The translations under genes were made by a program, and so were the position numbers. From Clostridium sp. BNL1100 (GTDB lineage Bacteria; Bacillota; Clostridia; Acetivibrionales; DSM-1351), in assembly GCF_000244875.1 (NCBI RefSeq), contig NC_016791.1:372001-436000 (forward strand): a stretch of DNA of 64,000 nt, read 5' to 3'. How positions within the stretch are numbered: position 1 is the first letter of the stretch; every line of letters begins with the position of its first letter. Below the pieces are notes generated by a model. That model did not search any database, was not told where the DNA came from, and saw only the letters and a program-made list of their open reading frames with translations. Shown one piece after another: positions 47,251 through 56,797 of the stretch.

Positions 47251-47525
47251 AAAAATGGTTTTACTGTTTTATCGGTACTCCCGTATAAAATTATATCAAT
47301 GATTGCTTCCAAGATATTTGCAAGAGTTTTTTGCGGCTCATCTTTGGATATTTTACCGTCGCTCACATTCATCGTCCATGATTCATTGTGTCGCTAAACT
47401 TACATCGTGTAGGTTTTCCGGTAAAATATCCGCGTTCGCCCATAAACAACTGCAAATATCTTTAACCAAGCTTCCATTGATACAATTTATACTCTGAGTA
47501 TAGGCTAAAACATCAGCCCATTTTT
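47251..47525. repeat. Large imperfect inverted repeat filling the intergenic gap
   Basis: Two arms of about 107 bases (47251-47358 and 47419-47525) are inverted copies with roughly three-quarters identity, around a 60-base loop. Perfect blocks include aaaaatgg/ccattttt at the ends, tatcaatg (47294) with cattgata (47475), agatatttgca (47312) with tgcaaatatct (47451), and ggatattttaccg (47346) with cggtaaaatatcc (47419). The loop holds an imperfect direct repeat beginning gtcgct. It may be a miniature transposable element, a structured RNA or a terminator relic. No coding role is seen. Confidence 0.8.
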
Positions 47526-47533
47526 TACAGTTT

Positions 47534-48004
47534 TTATATTGCAGTAACTATACAAAAAGCCTGAACGCCTTTACCCTGACCAAATGCGGTTAGACCTTCA
47601 CCGGTTGTGGCTGTTATTCCGACACAGTTTTCCGGAATACTTAATAATTCAGATATGGACTTGCGCATTTCGGGAATCTTGGGTGATATCTTAGGGTAGG
47701 AACACTCTATTGAAATTGAGACGTGTACTACTTTAACATCAACCAGATATTTGAGAGCCTCCCGCAAATATTCGGAGCTATCTGTAATTCCTCTATCAAG
47801 GCACATTTCATCGCTGATTTTTCCAAGTATGTTGACGCAAGTTACACCGGATATTGCGTTGGTAAGTGCATGGAGAACTACATCTGCATCGCTGTTTCCA
47901 TCTAATGGCGTTACATCATCAAAAACCACGCCGCCTAGTATAAACTTTTTAGTGTTGTTGTGAAAATCAAATTTGTGGCTGTCCTGGCCTATTCCAACTT
48001 TCAT
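47534..48004 (-). CDS. ispF: 2-C-methyl-D-erythritol 2,4-cyclodiphosphate synthase
   Basis: The start is ATG at 48004 (MKVGIGQDSHKFDF); a GGAG lies upstream, and the TTG at 48016 is too close to it. The 156-aa protein has the zinc-site signature GQDSHKF and LDGNSDADVVLHALTNAI, then TGEGLTAFGQGKGVQAF at the C-terminus. IspF forms the cyclic diphosphate in the non-mevalonate pathway. It is reverse-oriented to its usual partner ispD, an unusual split. It is transcribed away from proS. Confidence 0.95.
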   Translation of the reverse strand: MKVGIGQDSHKFDFHNNTKKFILGGVVFDDVTPLDGNSDADVVLHALTNAISGVTCVNILGKISDEMCLDRGITDSSEYLREALKYLVDVKVVHVSISIECSYPKISPKIPEMRKSISELLSIPENCVGITATTGEGLTAFGQGKGVQAFCIVTAI

Positions 48005-48074
48005 AGTATTCTCCAATTCTTAAAAAATGTACAAACACATTATATTATAACCTTTGAGGCCCGTGCAAGTGCTA

Positions 48075-48105
48075 TTGACATACCATGGTAAATATATTAT
48101 ATAAT
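48075..48105 (+). promoter_or_regulatory. Promoter of proS
   Basis: TTGACA (48075-48080) with TATATA (48098-48103, 17-base spacer) or TATAAT (48100-48105, 19-base spacer). The transcript would start near 48110, leaving a leader of about 106 bases. Confidence 0.65.
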
Positions 48106-48123
48106 AGTAGTTAGAACTTTTTC

Positions 48124-48164
48124 GACTTATCTGCCGGGATTGTTAAATAAGTCGGTGGGCAGAT
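48124..48164 (+). promoter_or_regulatory. Competing RNA pairings in the proS leader
   Basis: gacttat (48124-48130) can pair with ataagtc (48147-48153). The overlapping atctgcc (48129-48135) can pair with ggcagat (48158-48164). The two helices interleave, so they form either a pseudoknot or alternative states. No T-box signature (GGTGG anticodon-type box with an antiterminator) is seen. Confidence 0.5.
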
Positions 48165-48215
48165 TACTGATTAATAAATATTAATAAGTGTTCAAATACA
48201 GTACTGGAGGTAACG

Positions 48216-49652
48216 ATGGCTAAGGATAAAAAACTGGTAGAAGAAATAACTTCTATGAATGATGATTTCGCTCAGTGGTATACCGATGTTATAAAGAAGG
48301 CTGAACTTGTAGATTACTCAAGTGTTAGAGGTTGTATGGTTATCAAGCCTTATGGCTATGCAATATGGGAGAATCTTCAGGAGGCACTGGATACAAGATT
48401 TAAGGCTACAGGACATGAAAATGTTTATATGCCTATGTTTATACCTGAGAGCTTACTGTTAAAGGAAAAGGAGCATGTTGAAGGATTTGCACCTGAAGTT
48501 GCATGGGTAACTCACGGAGGAGATGAAAAGCTGACAGAAAGGCTTTGCGTCAGACCTACGTCTGAAACCTTGTTTTGCGAGCATTATTCAAACTCTATCC
48601 AATCCTACAGAGACCTGCCAAAGCTCTACAACCAATGGTGTTCTGTAGTAAGATGGGAAAAGACTACAAGACCATTTTTGAGAACACTGGAATTTCTGTG
48701 GCAGGAAGGGCATACTGCACATGCTACAGCAGAGGAAGCTCAGGAAGAGACCATAAAAATGCTTAACGTATATGCTGATGTTTTGGAAAATGTACTTGCA
48801 ATCCCTGTTATAAAAGGAAGAAAAACCGACAAGGAAAAATTTGCAGGAGCTCATGCTACCTACACGATTGAAAGCCTCATGCATGATGGAAAGGCTTTAC
48901 AGTCGGGTACATCCCATAATTTTGGTGATGGGTTTGCAAAAGCTTTTGATATTCAATATACAGATAAGAACAATCAACTCCAATATGTACATCAGACCTC
49001 ATGGGGTGTAACTACTCGTCTTATAGGTGCTATCATAATGGTGCACGGAGATGACAGCGGTTTGGTTCTTCCTCCGGCAGTAGCGCCTACACAGTTGATT
49101 ATAATACCTGTTTCTCAGCATAAGGAAGGTGTTTTGGAGAAAGCAAATGAATTAAAAGACAAGCTTTCCACTAAGTTCAGGGTAAAAATGGACGATAGCG
49201 ACAAAATGCCCGGATGGAAGTTCAGTGAATATGAGATGAAAGGTGTTCCTATGCGTCTTGAAATAGGGCCAAAAGATATTGAAAAGAATCAGGCTGTATT
49301 GGTAAGAAGAGATAACAGAGAAAAGATATTTGTTTCTTTGGACAATCTGGAAGAAACAGTTAAAAACACTCTTGAAGATATACAAAACTCACTTCTTGAA
49401 AAAGCAAGAGAGCTAAGGGATAAAAAGACTTATACTGCGACAACTATTGATGAGTTTGAGCAAATCATAAATAATACACCCGGCTTTGTAAAAGGTATGT
49501 GGTGCGGCGACCGTGAGTGTGAAGACCTGGTTAAGGAAAAGACAGGTGCAACGGCAAGATGTATGCCTTTTGAGCAGGAACAACTGTCAGACAAGTGTAT
49601 GTGCTGCGGAAAACCTGCAAAATCAATGGTATACTGGGGTAAAGCATATTAA
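48216..49652 (+). CDS. proS: Proline-tRNA ligase, archaeal/eukaryote-like type
   Basis: The 478-aa protein is the short ProS form without the bacterial editing insertion. Class II motifs are visible: [19 protein letters not shown], the motif 2 loop [34 protein letters not shown], then the C-terminal anticodon domain and a zinc-ligand region ([30 protein letters not shown]). It ends in Tyr, a feature of this type. ATG follows CTGGAGG. Its leader has competing hairpins. It catalyses Pro-tRNA synthesis. Confidence 0.96.
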   Translation: MAKDKKLVEEITSMNDDFAQWYTDVIKKAELVDYSSVRGCMVIKPYGYAIWENLQEALDTRFKATGHENVYMPMFIPESLLLKEKEHVEGFAPEVAWVTHGGDEKLTERLCVRPTSETLFCEHYSNSIQSYRDLPKLYNQWCSVVRWEKTTRPFLRTLEFLWQEGHTAHATAEEAQEETIKMLNVYADVLENVLAIPVIKGRKTDKEKFAGAHATYTIESLMHDGKALQSGTSHNFGDGFAKAFDIQYTDKNNQLQYVHQTSWGVTTRLIGAIIMVHGDDSGLVLPPAVAPTQLIIIPVSQHKEGVLEKANELKDKLSTKFRVKMDDSDKMPGWKFSEYEMKGVPMRLEIGPKDIEKNQAVLVRRDNREKIFVSLDNLEETVKNTLEDIQNSLLEKARELRDKKTYTATTIDEFEQIINNTPGFVKGMWCGDRECEDLVKEKTGATARCMPFEQEQLSDKCMCCGKPAKSMVYWGKAY

Positions 49653-49671
49653 GTAATAATACTAAAAATAC

Positions 49672-49717
49672 AAAACAGGCAGGATATCATATATTATGAT
49701 GTCTGCCTGTTTTTTTG
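49672..49717 (+). terminator. Intrinsic terminator after proS
   Basis: A stem aaaacaggcag..tgcctgtttt, extended inside by gatatcat/atgatgtc with mismatches, followed by a T-run. Confidence 0.9.
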
Positions 49718-49829
49718 TTCTTTTCATTAATATTTCTCAATATTGTAAATAATTATGGAAAACATGTCAATACTATCAACATAAGGTGATTTATCCAAAT
49801 ATAGTTATTTAGAAGCAGGAGGGGTTGTA

Positions 49830-50618
49830 GTGAAAACAAGGAAAAAAGCAGCGATAGTATTGAGTATTATGGTTTCCGCATTTACCTTTTTACCTGTTAG
49901 TACATTACAGTACAGGGTAGATGCATCACAATCTTATCAGCAAGTGGCTTCAACAGCCGGAACGGTTACGGCACAGGATGTACACTTGCGTACCGGCCCA
50001 AATACCAAATTTGACAGTCTGTGTAAACTGAAAAAAGGGCAAAAGTTAACTGTCATGGGAAAGCTGGGAGACTGGTATGCGGTTTATGACAGTGCCAATG
50101 GAAATATAGGTGCAGTATCATCCCGGTATTTCAAAGTTATCCAGCCGAAGAAAGCTACAGTCAAAACAAAGCAGGCCAGTACAGCTAAAGAAACGGTTAA
50201 GACCACTGCACAGCAGACTGTTGCAGCTAAGGTTATAGATGTTTCGCCTGATGAAAAGGCCATGCTGGATATGGTTAATAAGGCCAGAAAAGAAGAAGGG
50301 CTGAATCCTCTGGTTTTTGATGAAGAACTTTTAAAGTTAGCCAGAATGAAGGCAACTGATATGAAAAATAATAATTACTTCAGCCATACATCTTCATATT
50401 ACGGAACTCCATTTGATATGATGAAAAAATACGGTGTAAAGTTTAGTGTTGCAGGTGAGAACCTTGCAGGAAATCAATCAATGGAAAAGGCTTTGACAGC
50501 ATGGCTTAAAGAAAGCGGAAACAATCTCTACAACAAAGAATTTACCCACACAGGGATTGGTGTTGTAGAGAGTCCCACATACGGCAAGCTGTTTGTAGAA
50601 ATGTTTATGAAGAAGTAA
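49830..50618 (+). CDS. Secreted SH3b-CAP (SCP/YkwD) protein
   Basis: The 262-aa protein begins with a signal peptide (MKTRKKAAIVLSIMVSAFTF). A bacterial SH3 domain lies near residues 45-95 (VTAQDVHLRTGPNTKFDSLC). After a Thr/Lys-rich linker comes a CAP domain (about 140-262), with MLDMVNKARKEEGLNPLVFD, YFSHTSSYYGTPFDMMKKYG, VAGENLAGNQ and FTHTGIGVVESP. Such YkwD-like proteins are secreted or cell-wall-bound in clostridia, some found on spores. GTG follows AGGAGGGG. Role unknown, likely in the cell wall. Confidence 0.88.
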   Translation: MKTRKKAAIVLSIMVSAFTFLPVSTLQYRVDASQSYQQVASTAGTVTAQDVHLRTGPNTKFDSLCKLKKGQKLTVMGKLGDWYAVYDSANGNIGAVSSRYFKVIQPKKATVKTKQASTAKETVKTTAQQTVAAKVIDVSPDEKAMLDMVNKARKEEGLNPLVFDEELLKLARMKATDMKNNNYFSHTSSYYGTPFDMMKKYGVKFSVAGENLAGNQSMEKALTAWLKESGNNLYNKEFTHTGIGVVESPTYGKLFVEMFMKK

Positions 50619-50623
50619 AACAC

Positions 50624-50661
50624 AAAAAATGACTTCAATGAATTGGTTGAAGTCATTTTTT
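50624..50661. terminator. Bidirectional terminator
   Basis: A perfect 15-bp stem, aaaaaatgacttcaa (50624-50638) with its complement at 50647-50661, shared by the CAP gene and the reverse-strand synthase gene. Confidence 0.9.
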
Positions 50662-50664
50662 TGT

Positions 50665-51576
50665 TCACGGTTTTTTACTCTGATTACCGGCTACCTGTTT
50701 CAGACTGAATGGCGGGTCAATGGTAATCGTTTTTTTATTCAGATAATTTAAATGTCTGGCAGAGCTTTGAAAGTCAAAAGTAAGCCTGCTGGCACAAAGA
50801 AGCTGATATTTTGCATTATACTGCTTGTTTTCGGTGTTTTTGCCATATTTGCCGTCTCCTATTATTGGATGGCCATAATAGGCAAGATGGGCCCTTATTT
50901 GATGGGTTCTGCCTGTAACCAGCTCTACCTCCAGCAAGCTAAGGGAATTCAAAGAATCCATGACACGGTATCTGGTTATTATCTGAACGGAATTTCTGGT
51001 TTTTTCAGAGGTTATAAATACCCTACTGAGCTTTTCGTTTTTGTCCAGATAGTCAACCAGTTCTGCTTTCTTTTTCTCCATTTTACCGGATACAATGCAA
51101 CTGTAGTACTTCTGTATTTCTCTTTCCTTTATTTTATCCAGAATAACTTCAAGGGTGGCATTATTTTTAGCGATTATCACCAGCCCACTGGTATTTCTGT
51201 CAAGTCTGTGACATAAGGCCAGATTTGACCCGTATATGCTTTGAAGTTTATCAATCAGAGTTGCTTCTTTTTGATTTTTATCAGGATGAACAGGAATTCC
51301 TGCTTCCTTGTTTACAATCAAAAGGTTGTCATCTTCATAAACCACTGAAAAACCTTCGTCATTACGGCCAAACAGATAATCGTCAATAATATAGACATCT
51401 ATTTTGTCTCCGCAACTGACAATATAGTCCTCTTTTATACGTATTCCGTTTACTTTTATATCCTTTTTGCGAAGTGCCTTGTATAACATACCCGAGGCAA
51501 GATTGGGGAAAAAATCACGTACTACCCTGTCAATCTTTTTACCTTCATGGTTTTCTTCTGCTGTAATTGTCCTCAT
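50665..51576 (-). CDS. RluA-family pseudouridine synthase
   Basis: The start is ATG at 51576 (MRTITAEENHEGKKIDRVV), after AAAGGATT. The 303-aa product has an N-terminal S4 domain (LRKKDIKVNGIRIKEDYIVS) and the RluA catalytic motif CHRLDRNTSGLVIIAKN, with the catalytic Asp. TGRTHQIRAHLAYYGHPIIGD follows. It converts uridines in rRNA or tRNA to pseudouridine; the target site cannot be told. Its start lies one base after the stop of the next reverse-strand gene, so the two are translationally coupled. Confidence 0.93.
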   Translation of the reverse strand: MRTITAEENHEGKKIDRVVRDFFPNLASGMLYKALRKKDIKVNGIRIKEDYIVSCGDKIDVYIIDDYLFGRNDEGFSVVYEDDNLLIVNKEAGIPVHPDKNQKEATLIDKLQSIYGSNLALCHRLDRNTSGLVIIAKNNATLEVILDKIKEREIQKYYSCIVSGKMEKKKAELVDYLDKNEKLSRVFITSEKTRNSVQIITRYRVMDSLNSLSLLEVELVTGRTHQIRAHLAYYGHPIIGDGKYGKNTENKQYNAKYQLLCASRLTFDFQSSARHLNYLNKKTITIDPPFSLKQVAGNQSKKP

Positions 51577-51577
51577 A

Positions 51578-54010
51578 TTAACTATTTGTAATAATCCTTT
51601 CAACAATATTGTGAAATCTGACACAATGTTCTTTGGCCGTAATTGCAGAACTTCCTTCAGAAATTATTTTAAAAGCCGGAGTATCGGCATCAGGTATTAT
51701 AAGCACCCAGCCGTCTTCAAGGTATAGCTTAATTCCATCGAGAAGTTCAGCTTTTTTGTCTTTATTGTCATTTATTATTCTTCGCATTACCATGCCTTTT
51801 AACTCCCAGGGACAGTAAATGCTCTTTTTGTCTATGTAAATTTTAGGAATTTCCAAAAGCAGCTGGTTTAAGGTTATTCCCGACACACACATGTATTCAA
51901 TTATTTTAACAAGACCTGCTATAGCATCAAAATTAAGTACAAGCTGGTCAGAACCGGCTGAGCTGCTTCTTTCACCTAAAATCTCATCCATAACAGCCTG
52001 TAGACAATTTTTAGTTCTTTTTACAACACAACGGTATCTTGAAGCAAGCCTTTCTATTACATCAGAACTTGTAATAGGTACATAAAAGGTCGTTCCCGGT
52101 GATCTTTTAAAAATAATCAGGGAAATAAAAGCTTCAAATAAATCATCTTTTACAACAATACCTTCTCTGCTTATCAGAGTAAGATTTTCACCGTTACTGT
52201 CAATTATAGCACCAAATTCGCAATTAGTTTCAACTAATACTGAAGTTACCGAGGATATATCAGAGTAGTTTTCATAGCAGATAGTCTGGCAGCCCATGTT
52301 TGTAAGCATAGGGCCCACAATGTAACAAACAAATTCAGATTTGGAAAATATACATATCCTTGGGCTGTGCTGCATTATAGCATTTACATTGGTATTCTTG
52401 ATAAGGTTTCTTACGTAATAGCTGCTGAAATCAGTAATGTTATTTAATCTGCTGATCTGTTGGGATGAGCATCTTTTAAAGTCTTCACGAAAGAAGGAAT
52501 TTTCTATTTTGCGTTCAGAGAACTTACTTATTGAAGTACCTCTCGAATCCATAAAATCCACTCTTATTAAATTGGGATTATCCATATCAGTCTTTATATG
52601 GATTCCCCCTTCTGCTTTTAGAAAGCCTATAGCATATCTTGATATTGGAGTAAGAAGACTGCTCATATTGAATACTTCAATACCTACAGAGAGTATTCCG
52701 GAAATAAAAGCATGTTTGAACATCCGGGCGGAGTTTGAATTAGTTGAGCTGACTACAACTTTAGAACCTGTTTTAAGGTGAGAGCCATAAGCAGCCCCAA
52801 GTCTTGTAGCGTATTCAGGGGAAATATCTACATTTATAATACCAGATATACCGTTTTCTCCGAAAATCTTACTATTATGTTTTGACCCCCAAATCATGTT
52901 TCTATCAACTATGGCAAGGGGTTCTACAACTTTTTCCGGCCAAAGCCGTATATTTGGCTTTATTATAGACCTTTCATTTATTTTACAGCCTTCACCTATT
53001 ACAGAATTTTCAAATACTGAGACATAATTCTTGAGATTAACATGATTACACAGTATTGCCCCTCGGAGTTCGCTTCCATTCTCAACATAGCAGTTGTCCC
53101 ATAAAATACTTCTTACTACGGATACATCGTTTTTGACAATTGTGTTATTGCCAATAACGGCATAGCTTCCAATAACTGAACCACTACCGATTTTACAGTT
53201 GGAACCTATAACACACGGAGGTATAATCCGGGCACTTTTATCAATAACCGTACCGGGGCCAACCCATACATTCTCATTTAATTGGTCGCCGATATTTATT
53301 TTTAGTTTTCCATTGAGAATATCACAATGGGAGTTAATATAAGAATGTGTATCGCCTATGTCGCACCAGTAGTCATTGGTGACATAGCCAAAGATTTTTT
53401 TGGATGAGGAGAGGAGAGTAGGAAATACATCCCGGCTGAAATCCGTATTTTTACCCGATTCAATATAGCTCAGAATTTCGGGTTCCAGTATGTATATACC
53501 GGTGTTAACCATGTCGCTGAAAATCTCACCCCAGCTGGGCTTTTCAACAAATCCCTTTACAGAGCCGTCTTCATCCGTTAAAACAACTCCATATTCCAGA
53601 GGGACATCAACCTTTGCAAGTATAAGTGTAGCAATAGACTTTTTAGATTGGTGATATTTCAGAGCTTTATCAACATCCAAATCAGTAAGAGAGTCCCCGC
53701 TTATTACAATAAAGGTCTCATCTAAAAAGTCCCGGGCATTTTTTATCCCGCCTGCAGTACCTAAAGGAGATTCTTCAAGAAAGTAATATATATTTACTCC
53801 GTGAGAATGTCCGTTGCCAAAGTAATCTTTGATTATTTGAGGATGGTACAACAAAGTTATACCAATGTCTGTAATACCATAACTTTTTAATAAACCAATA
53901 GTATGTTCCAATACAGGTTTGTTTATTATAGGAACCATCGGTTTTGGTAAATCACAAGTAAGGGGTCGGAGCCTAGAACCTTCGCCGCCTGCCATAATAA
54001 TAGCTTTCAC
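51578..54010 (-). CDS. NDP-sugar pyrophosphorylase/phosphomannomutase-like fusion
   Basis: The start is taken as GTG 54010 ([20 protein letters not shown]), after GGGGTGAT. The 810-aa protein has an N-terminal nucleotidyltransferase domain ([28 protein letters not shown]-site DVFPTLL), a left-handed beta-helix (about 255-375), then a phosphomannomutase-like domain (about 380-810). In the mutase part, the phosphoserine loop (normally SHNP) reads KTDMDNPN within [12 protein letters not shown], so the catalytic serine is missing. It may therefore make an NDP-sugar only. Similar fusions are known in other bacteria. Sugar donor role presumed in surface glycans. Confidence 0.82.
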   Translation of the reverse strand: MKAIIMAGGEGSRLRPLTCDLPKPMVPIINKPVLEHTIGLLKSYGITDIGITLLYHPQIIKDYFGNGHSHGVNIYYFLEESPLGTAGGIKNARDFLDETFIVISGDSLTDLDVDKALKYHQSKKSIATLILAKVDVPLEYGVVLTDEDGSVKGFVEKPSWGEIFSDMVNTGIYILEPEILSYIESGKNTDFSRDVFPTLLSSSKKIFGYVTNDYWCDIGDTHSYINSHCDILNGKLKINIGDQLNENVWVGPGTVIDKSARIIPPCVIGSNCKIGSGSVIGSYAVIGNNTIVKNDVSVVRSILWDNCYVENGSELRGAILCNHVNLKNYVSVFENSVIGEGCKINERSIIKPNIRLWPEKVVEPLAIVDRNMIWGSKHNSKIFGENGISGIINVDISPEYATRLGAAYGSHLKTGSKVVVSSTNSNSARMFKHAFISGILSVGIEVFNMSSLLTPISRYAIGFLKAEGGIHIKTDMDNPNLIRVDFMDSRGTSISKFSERKIENSFFREDFKRCSSQQISRLNNITDFSSYYVRNLIKNTNVNAIMQHSPRICIFSKSEFVCYIVGPMLTNMGCQTICYENYSDISSVTSVLVETNCEFGAIIDSNGENLTLISREGIVVKDDLFEAFISLIIFKRSPGTTFYVPITSSDVIERLASRYRCVVKRTKNCLQAVMDEILGERSSSAGSDQLVLNFDAIAGLVKIIEYMCVSGITLNQLLLEIPKIYIDKKSIYCPWELKGMVMRRIINDNKDKKAELLDGIKLYLEDGWVLIIPDADTPAFKIISEGSSAITAKEHCVRFHNIVERIITNS

Positions 54011-54071
54011 ACTATCACCCCGCATTCCTGGTATTTGATGCTACTGGTTAAGTTTTCCTATTATATAATAT

Positions 54072-54368
54072 TCATCTTTTATTGTAATAATCCTTTAATA
54101 TTTTAATGTCTTCAACTCCATAACTTTCTTCAAGCACAGAAACTGCATTTTGTTTATTGTGAGGTTCCACTTCAACTACCACTTTTACAACAGTTGAAGG
54201 AAGAGCTCCGGGAAATTTTCTAATTAACTGTTTCTGGCTTATGCCGATATGAAGTCCGAATTCAGTAGTGGTCAGGTATGCCTTTCGTATTCCGTTATCC
54301 TTCAAATTGCCCAGTACATTTTTTGCATCTGATAAATTGGTATATAGAAAAACAAGTTCTTCCTGCAT
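54072..54368 (-). CDS. Small hypothetical protein of about 98 aa
   Basis: I do not recognise a named family. The start is ATG at 54368 (MQEELVFLYTNLSDAKNVLG), after AGGAGGCTGGTT. Alternating strands and helices (KAYLTTTEFGLHIGISQKQL, TVVKVVVEVEPHNKQNAVSV) suggest a ferredoxin-like alpha/beta fold, perhaps a small regulatory or ligand-binding domain. It has no cysteines and no membrane segment. It precedes the nucleotidyltransferase gene on the same strand by 61 bases. A near-perfect palindrome lies 24 bases upstream of its start. Confidence 0.65.
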   Translation of the reverse strand: MQEELVFLYTNLSDAKNVLGNLKDNGIRKAYLTTTEFGLHIGISQKQLIRKFPGALPSTVVKVVVEVEPHNKQNAVSVLEESYGVEDIKILKDYYNKR

Positions 54369-54391
54369 AATCAACCAGCCTCCTTGATTTA

Positions 54392-54412
54392 GTTACAAAT
54401 AGTATTTGTAAC
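54392..54412. promoter_or_regulatory. Perfect 21-bp palindrome
   Basis: gttacaaata (54392-54401), a central g and tatttgtaac (54403-54412) form a perfect inverted repeat with 10-bp arms, just upstream of the 98-aa gene. It looks like an operator for a dimeric repressor. Confidence 0.55.
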
Positions 54413-54441
54413 ATTGCAAGGAATTAAGCCGGTTTTTTCTG

Positions 54442-54855
54442 TTAATCCTTAAACGTAAATATTTTATTCAGCAAAAAGCTTACAAGGGTATAAAAAACCA
54501 TTCCTATAAGCTGAGAAATATTTTTCTCAATGTGAATTGTTTCCACAAGCAGAATAACAAATCCCAGCTGTACTGCATAGCACCCTGCAAAAACCAGTGC
54601 AAACCGTATAAACTGGCTTAATGTGGACTTCTGATTACCTTTGAATGTCCATAATTTATTTAAAATAAAACTGTTAATAAATCCGCATACATAGCCTGCA
54701 CCGTTTGCAAGCTTGTAGGAAACACCAAAAGCATTCTGAAGAACAAAAAGTACTATCATGGTGATAAGTGTATTAATTAAGCCTACAAGGCCATATTTTA
54801 TCATCTGACCTATAACATTGCCGAATTTATCCTTTAAGATACCGAAAGAGTTCAT
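54442..54855 (-). CDS. GtrA-family membrane protein
   Basis: The 137-aa product (start at ATG 54855, after AAAGGGTGATG) has four predicted membrane helices and GtrA features: KYGLVGLINTLITMIVLF, GYVCGFINSFILNKLWTF and VSFLLNKIFTFKD. GtrA proteins are thought to flip or support polyprenyl-linked sugars for surface glycan synthesis. It lies beside the nucleotidyltransferase gene, which fits a cell-envelope sugar role. An ATG at 54864 or a GTG at 54867 in frame would also be possible. Confidence 0.88.
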   Translation of the reverse strand: MNSFGILKDKFGNVIGQMIKYGLVGLINTLITMIVLFVLQNAFGVSYKLANGAGYVCGFINSFILNKLWTFKGNQKSTLSQFIRFALVFAGCYAVQLGFVILLVETIHIEKNISQLIGMVFYTLVSFLLNKIFTFKD

Positions 54856-55011
54856 TATATTCATCACCCTTTTTAAACATATTTGCGTATTATATAAGTA
54901 TATATAATACTATGGCAAAAGCCTTAGTTGTCTAATAATTTTACCATAAAAATTGCCTGAAAAGCCAGGATGGTGAAAACTGCATTAATATAATTTGATT
55001 GGAGATAGAAT

Positions 55012-55698
55012 ATGTCTAAATTCATGAAAAAATTTTCACTTCTTGACACAAGGAAAGCCCAGATTCCTTTTAGAAAAAACCGTGTTCTGCACGCAATGAT
55101 TGCAGCCTATTTTATAGTTTTTATCATTTTATCAATAAAACCTGTTGAAACCTTTGAATGGTGGTTTGAAAGTATTATTCCCCTTATCGTAATAGTAATT
55201 CTTGGATTTTTATACACAAAAAACAGGCTTACAAATACAGCTTATTTCTGTATTCTGACGGTCTTAGTTTTACATGCAGTAGGGGCTCATTATACCTATG
55301 CTGCCTGTCCTGTAGGAGCTTGGATTAGCAGACTTTTTGGTGTCCATAGAAATCATTTTGACAGAGTGGTTAATTTTGTTTTTGGTCTTCTTATTTCAAT
55401 ACCGGTTTTAGAAAGTATATATTACAGGTTGCGAATCAGATACATTGGTGCGTGTATGCTTTCGGTGGTAATTATTCTGGCGGCAGCAGCACTCTACGAA
55501 ATTTTTCAGCTGTTTTCAACAATGATTTTAAACGACGTACGTATAGAAGCTTTTTTGGGCTTTCAAGGAGATTTATGGGACTGTCAAAAAGATATGGTAT
55601 TAGCGATACTTGGAGCATTTATTTCAATGAGTACCTGCATAATATTAAGGATTAATAAGAATCATAAAATATATATGGTAAAATGCCGAAAAAATTAG
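55012..55698 (+). CDS. DUF2238 membrane protein
   Basis: The 228-aa protein has six or so membrane helices and the family core HAVGAHYTYAACPVGAWIS and HRNHFDRVVNFVFGLLIS. Function is unknown. A Cys and several His residues are conserved-looking in the core. Its ATG follows GGAGATAGA. Only 17 bases separate it from the start of the UV endonuclease gene, so the two may share a transcript. Confidence 0.85.
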   Translation: MSKFMKKFSLLDTRKAQIPFRKNRVLHAMIAAYFIVFIILSIKPVETFEWWFESIIPLIVIVILGFLYTKNRLTNTAYFCILTVLVLHAVGAHYTYAACPVGAWISRLFGVHRNHFDRVVNFVFGLLISIPVLESIYYRLRIRYIGACMLSVVIILAAAALYEIFQLFSTMILNDVRIEAFLGFQGDLWDCQKDMVLAILGAFISMSTCIILRINKNHKIYMVKCRKN

Positions 55699-55715
55699 TT
55701 TAAATGGAGAAACAA

Positions 55716-56678
55716 ATGATATTCAGACTTGGATTTGTAGCAATGACACTGGACCTTGAAGACTGTTCACCGTCAGGAACGGTAACATATTCCCTATACA
55801 GTAAGATCAAGGATGAAGCCGGAAAACGTTCAAGATTGGAACGGGTTGCAAAATGCAATATTAACAATACCTTGAGGATTCTCAAAAATAGTCTTGCATT
55901 AAATATAAAAGTGTATCGATTGACTTCGAAACTAATTCCGTTGGCTACTCACGGTGACCTGAAGGATTGGGATTATGTATCCGACTTTCATGATGAATTT
56001 GAACGTCTGGGTGAATATATACGAACCAATAATTTTAGGATAAGTGCACATCCTGACCATTTTACAATACTAAACCCAACTAAGCCTGAAATTCTGGAAT
56101 CCTCAATTCGTGATCTGGATTACCATGTGAAGCTTTTCGAGGCTATGGGATTAAATGATTTTAGATACAAGTTGGTTTTACATGTGGGGGGACTGTACGG
56201 TGACAAAGAAAAATCCATTAACAGATTCAAGGAGAATTTTTTGAAATTACCTGACAGAATATCAAAAAGAATAATTCTTGAAAATGACGATAAATGCTTC
56301 ACGGCAGCCGATGTCTTGGGAATTTGCGAAGATTTGAAAATTCCCATGCTTTTGGATGTTCATCATCATAGATGCGTTAACTATGGAGAGGAATTAGGAG
56401 ATTTACTTGACAGAATATTCAATACCTGGAACGCGGAACCGGACCCGCCCAAAGTACATTATTCCAGCCCAAAAAGCGAAAAAGAGTTCAGAAGCCATGC
56501 TGATTATGTTGACTTATCTGAATTTATGGATTTCCTTCATACAGCTAAAAAAACAGATAGGGATATTGATATAATGCTGGAAGCAAAAATGAAGGACAGG
56601 GCATTGCAAAGGCTTTCTGCAGAGCTTTTGGAGATTCCGGAAATCGACAGATTGGATAAAGCAACGTTTCGGATGTAG
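55716..56678 (+). CDS. uvsE: UV damage endonuclease UvsE/UvdE
   Basis: The start is ATG 55716 (MIFRLGFVAMTLDLEDCSPS), with GGAG upstream; the in-frame ATG at 55704 overlaps that site. The 320-aa protein has the TIM-barrel UVDE features: HPDHFTILNPTK, LVLHVGGLYGDKEKSINRF, RIILENDDKCFTAADVL, MLLDVHHHRCVNY and VHYSSPK. It nicks DNA 5' to UV photoproducts, an alternative repair entry. It is found in spore-formers such as Bacillus and many clostridia. Confidence 0.94.
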   Translation: MIFRLGFVAMTLDLEDCSPSGTVTYSLYSKIKDEAGKRSRLERVAKCNINNTLRILKNSLALNIKVYRLTSKLIPLATHGDLKDWDYVSDFHDEFERLGEYIRTNNFRISAHPDHFTILNPTKPEILESSIRDLDYHVKLFEAMGLNDFRYKLVLHVGGLYGDKEKSINRFKENFLKLPDRISKRIILENDDKCFTAADVLGICEDLKIPMLLDVHHHRCVNYGEELGDLLDRIFNTWNAEPDPPKVHYSSPKSEKEFRSHADYVDLSEFMDFLHTAKKTDRDIDIMLEAKMKDRALQRLSAELLEIPEIDRLDKATFRM

Positions 56679-56797
56679 CAAACAATCTTGCAAAAAGTTG
56701 GTTTATAATTTTTATATAGTTTGTATAAAATAATGCTGATGGCTTGCAAAACAGTCATTAATACTAAAGGTAAATAACTTAAAAAGGGGTGCTGTAT

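Noticed and set aside
47303-47497. A 64-aa forward reading frame in the gap between the ABC transporter and ispF
   Set aside because: It lies wholly inside the large inverted repeat, has no ribosome binding site of note, and its sequence has no protein-like pattern.
48106-48215. T-box riboswitch before proS
   Set aside because: The leader is only about 106 bases, lacks the T-box sequence and specifier/antiterminator arrangement; only the competing small helices are supported.
50752-51216. A 154-aa forward frame opposite the RluA-type gene
   Set aside because: The reverse strand encodes a protein with clear RluA motifs over the same bases; the forward frame is its shadow and has no good start site.
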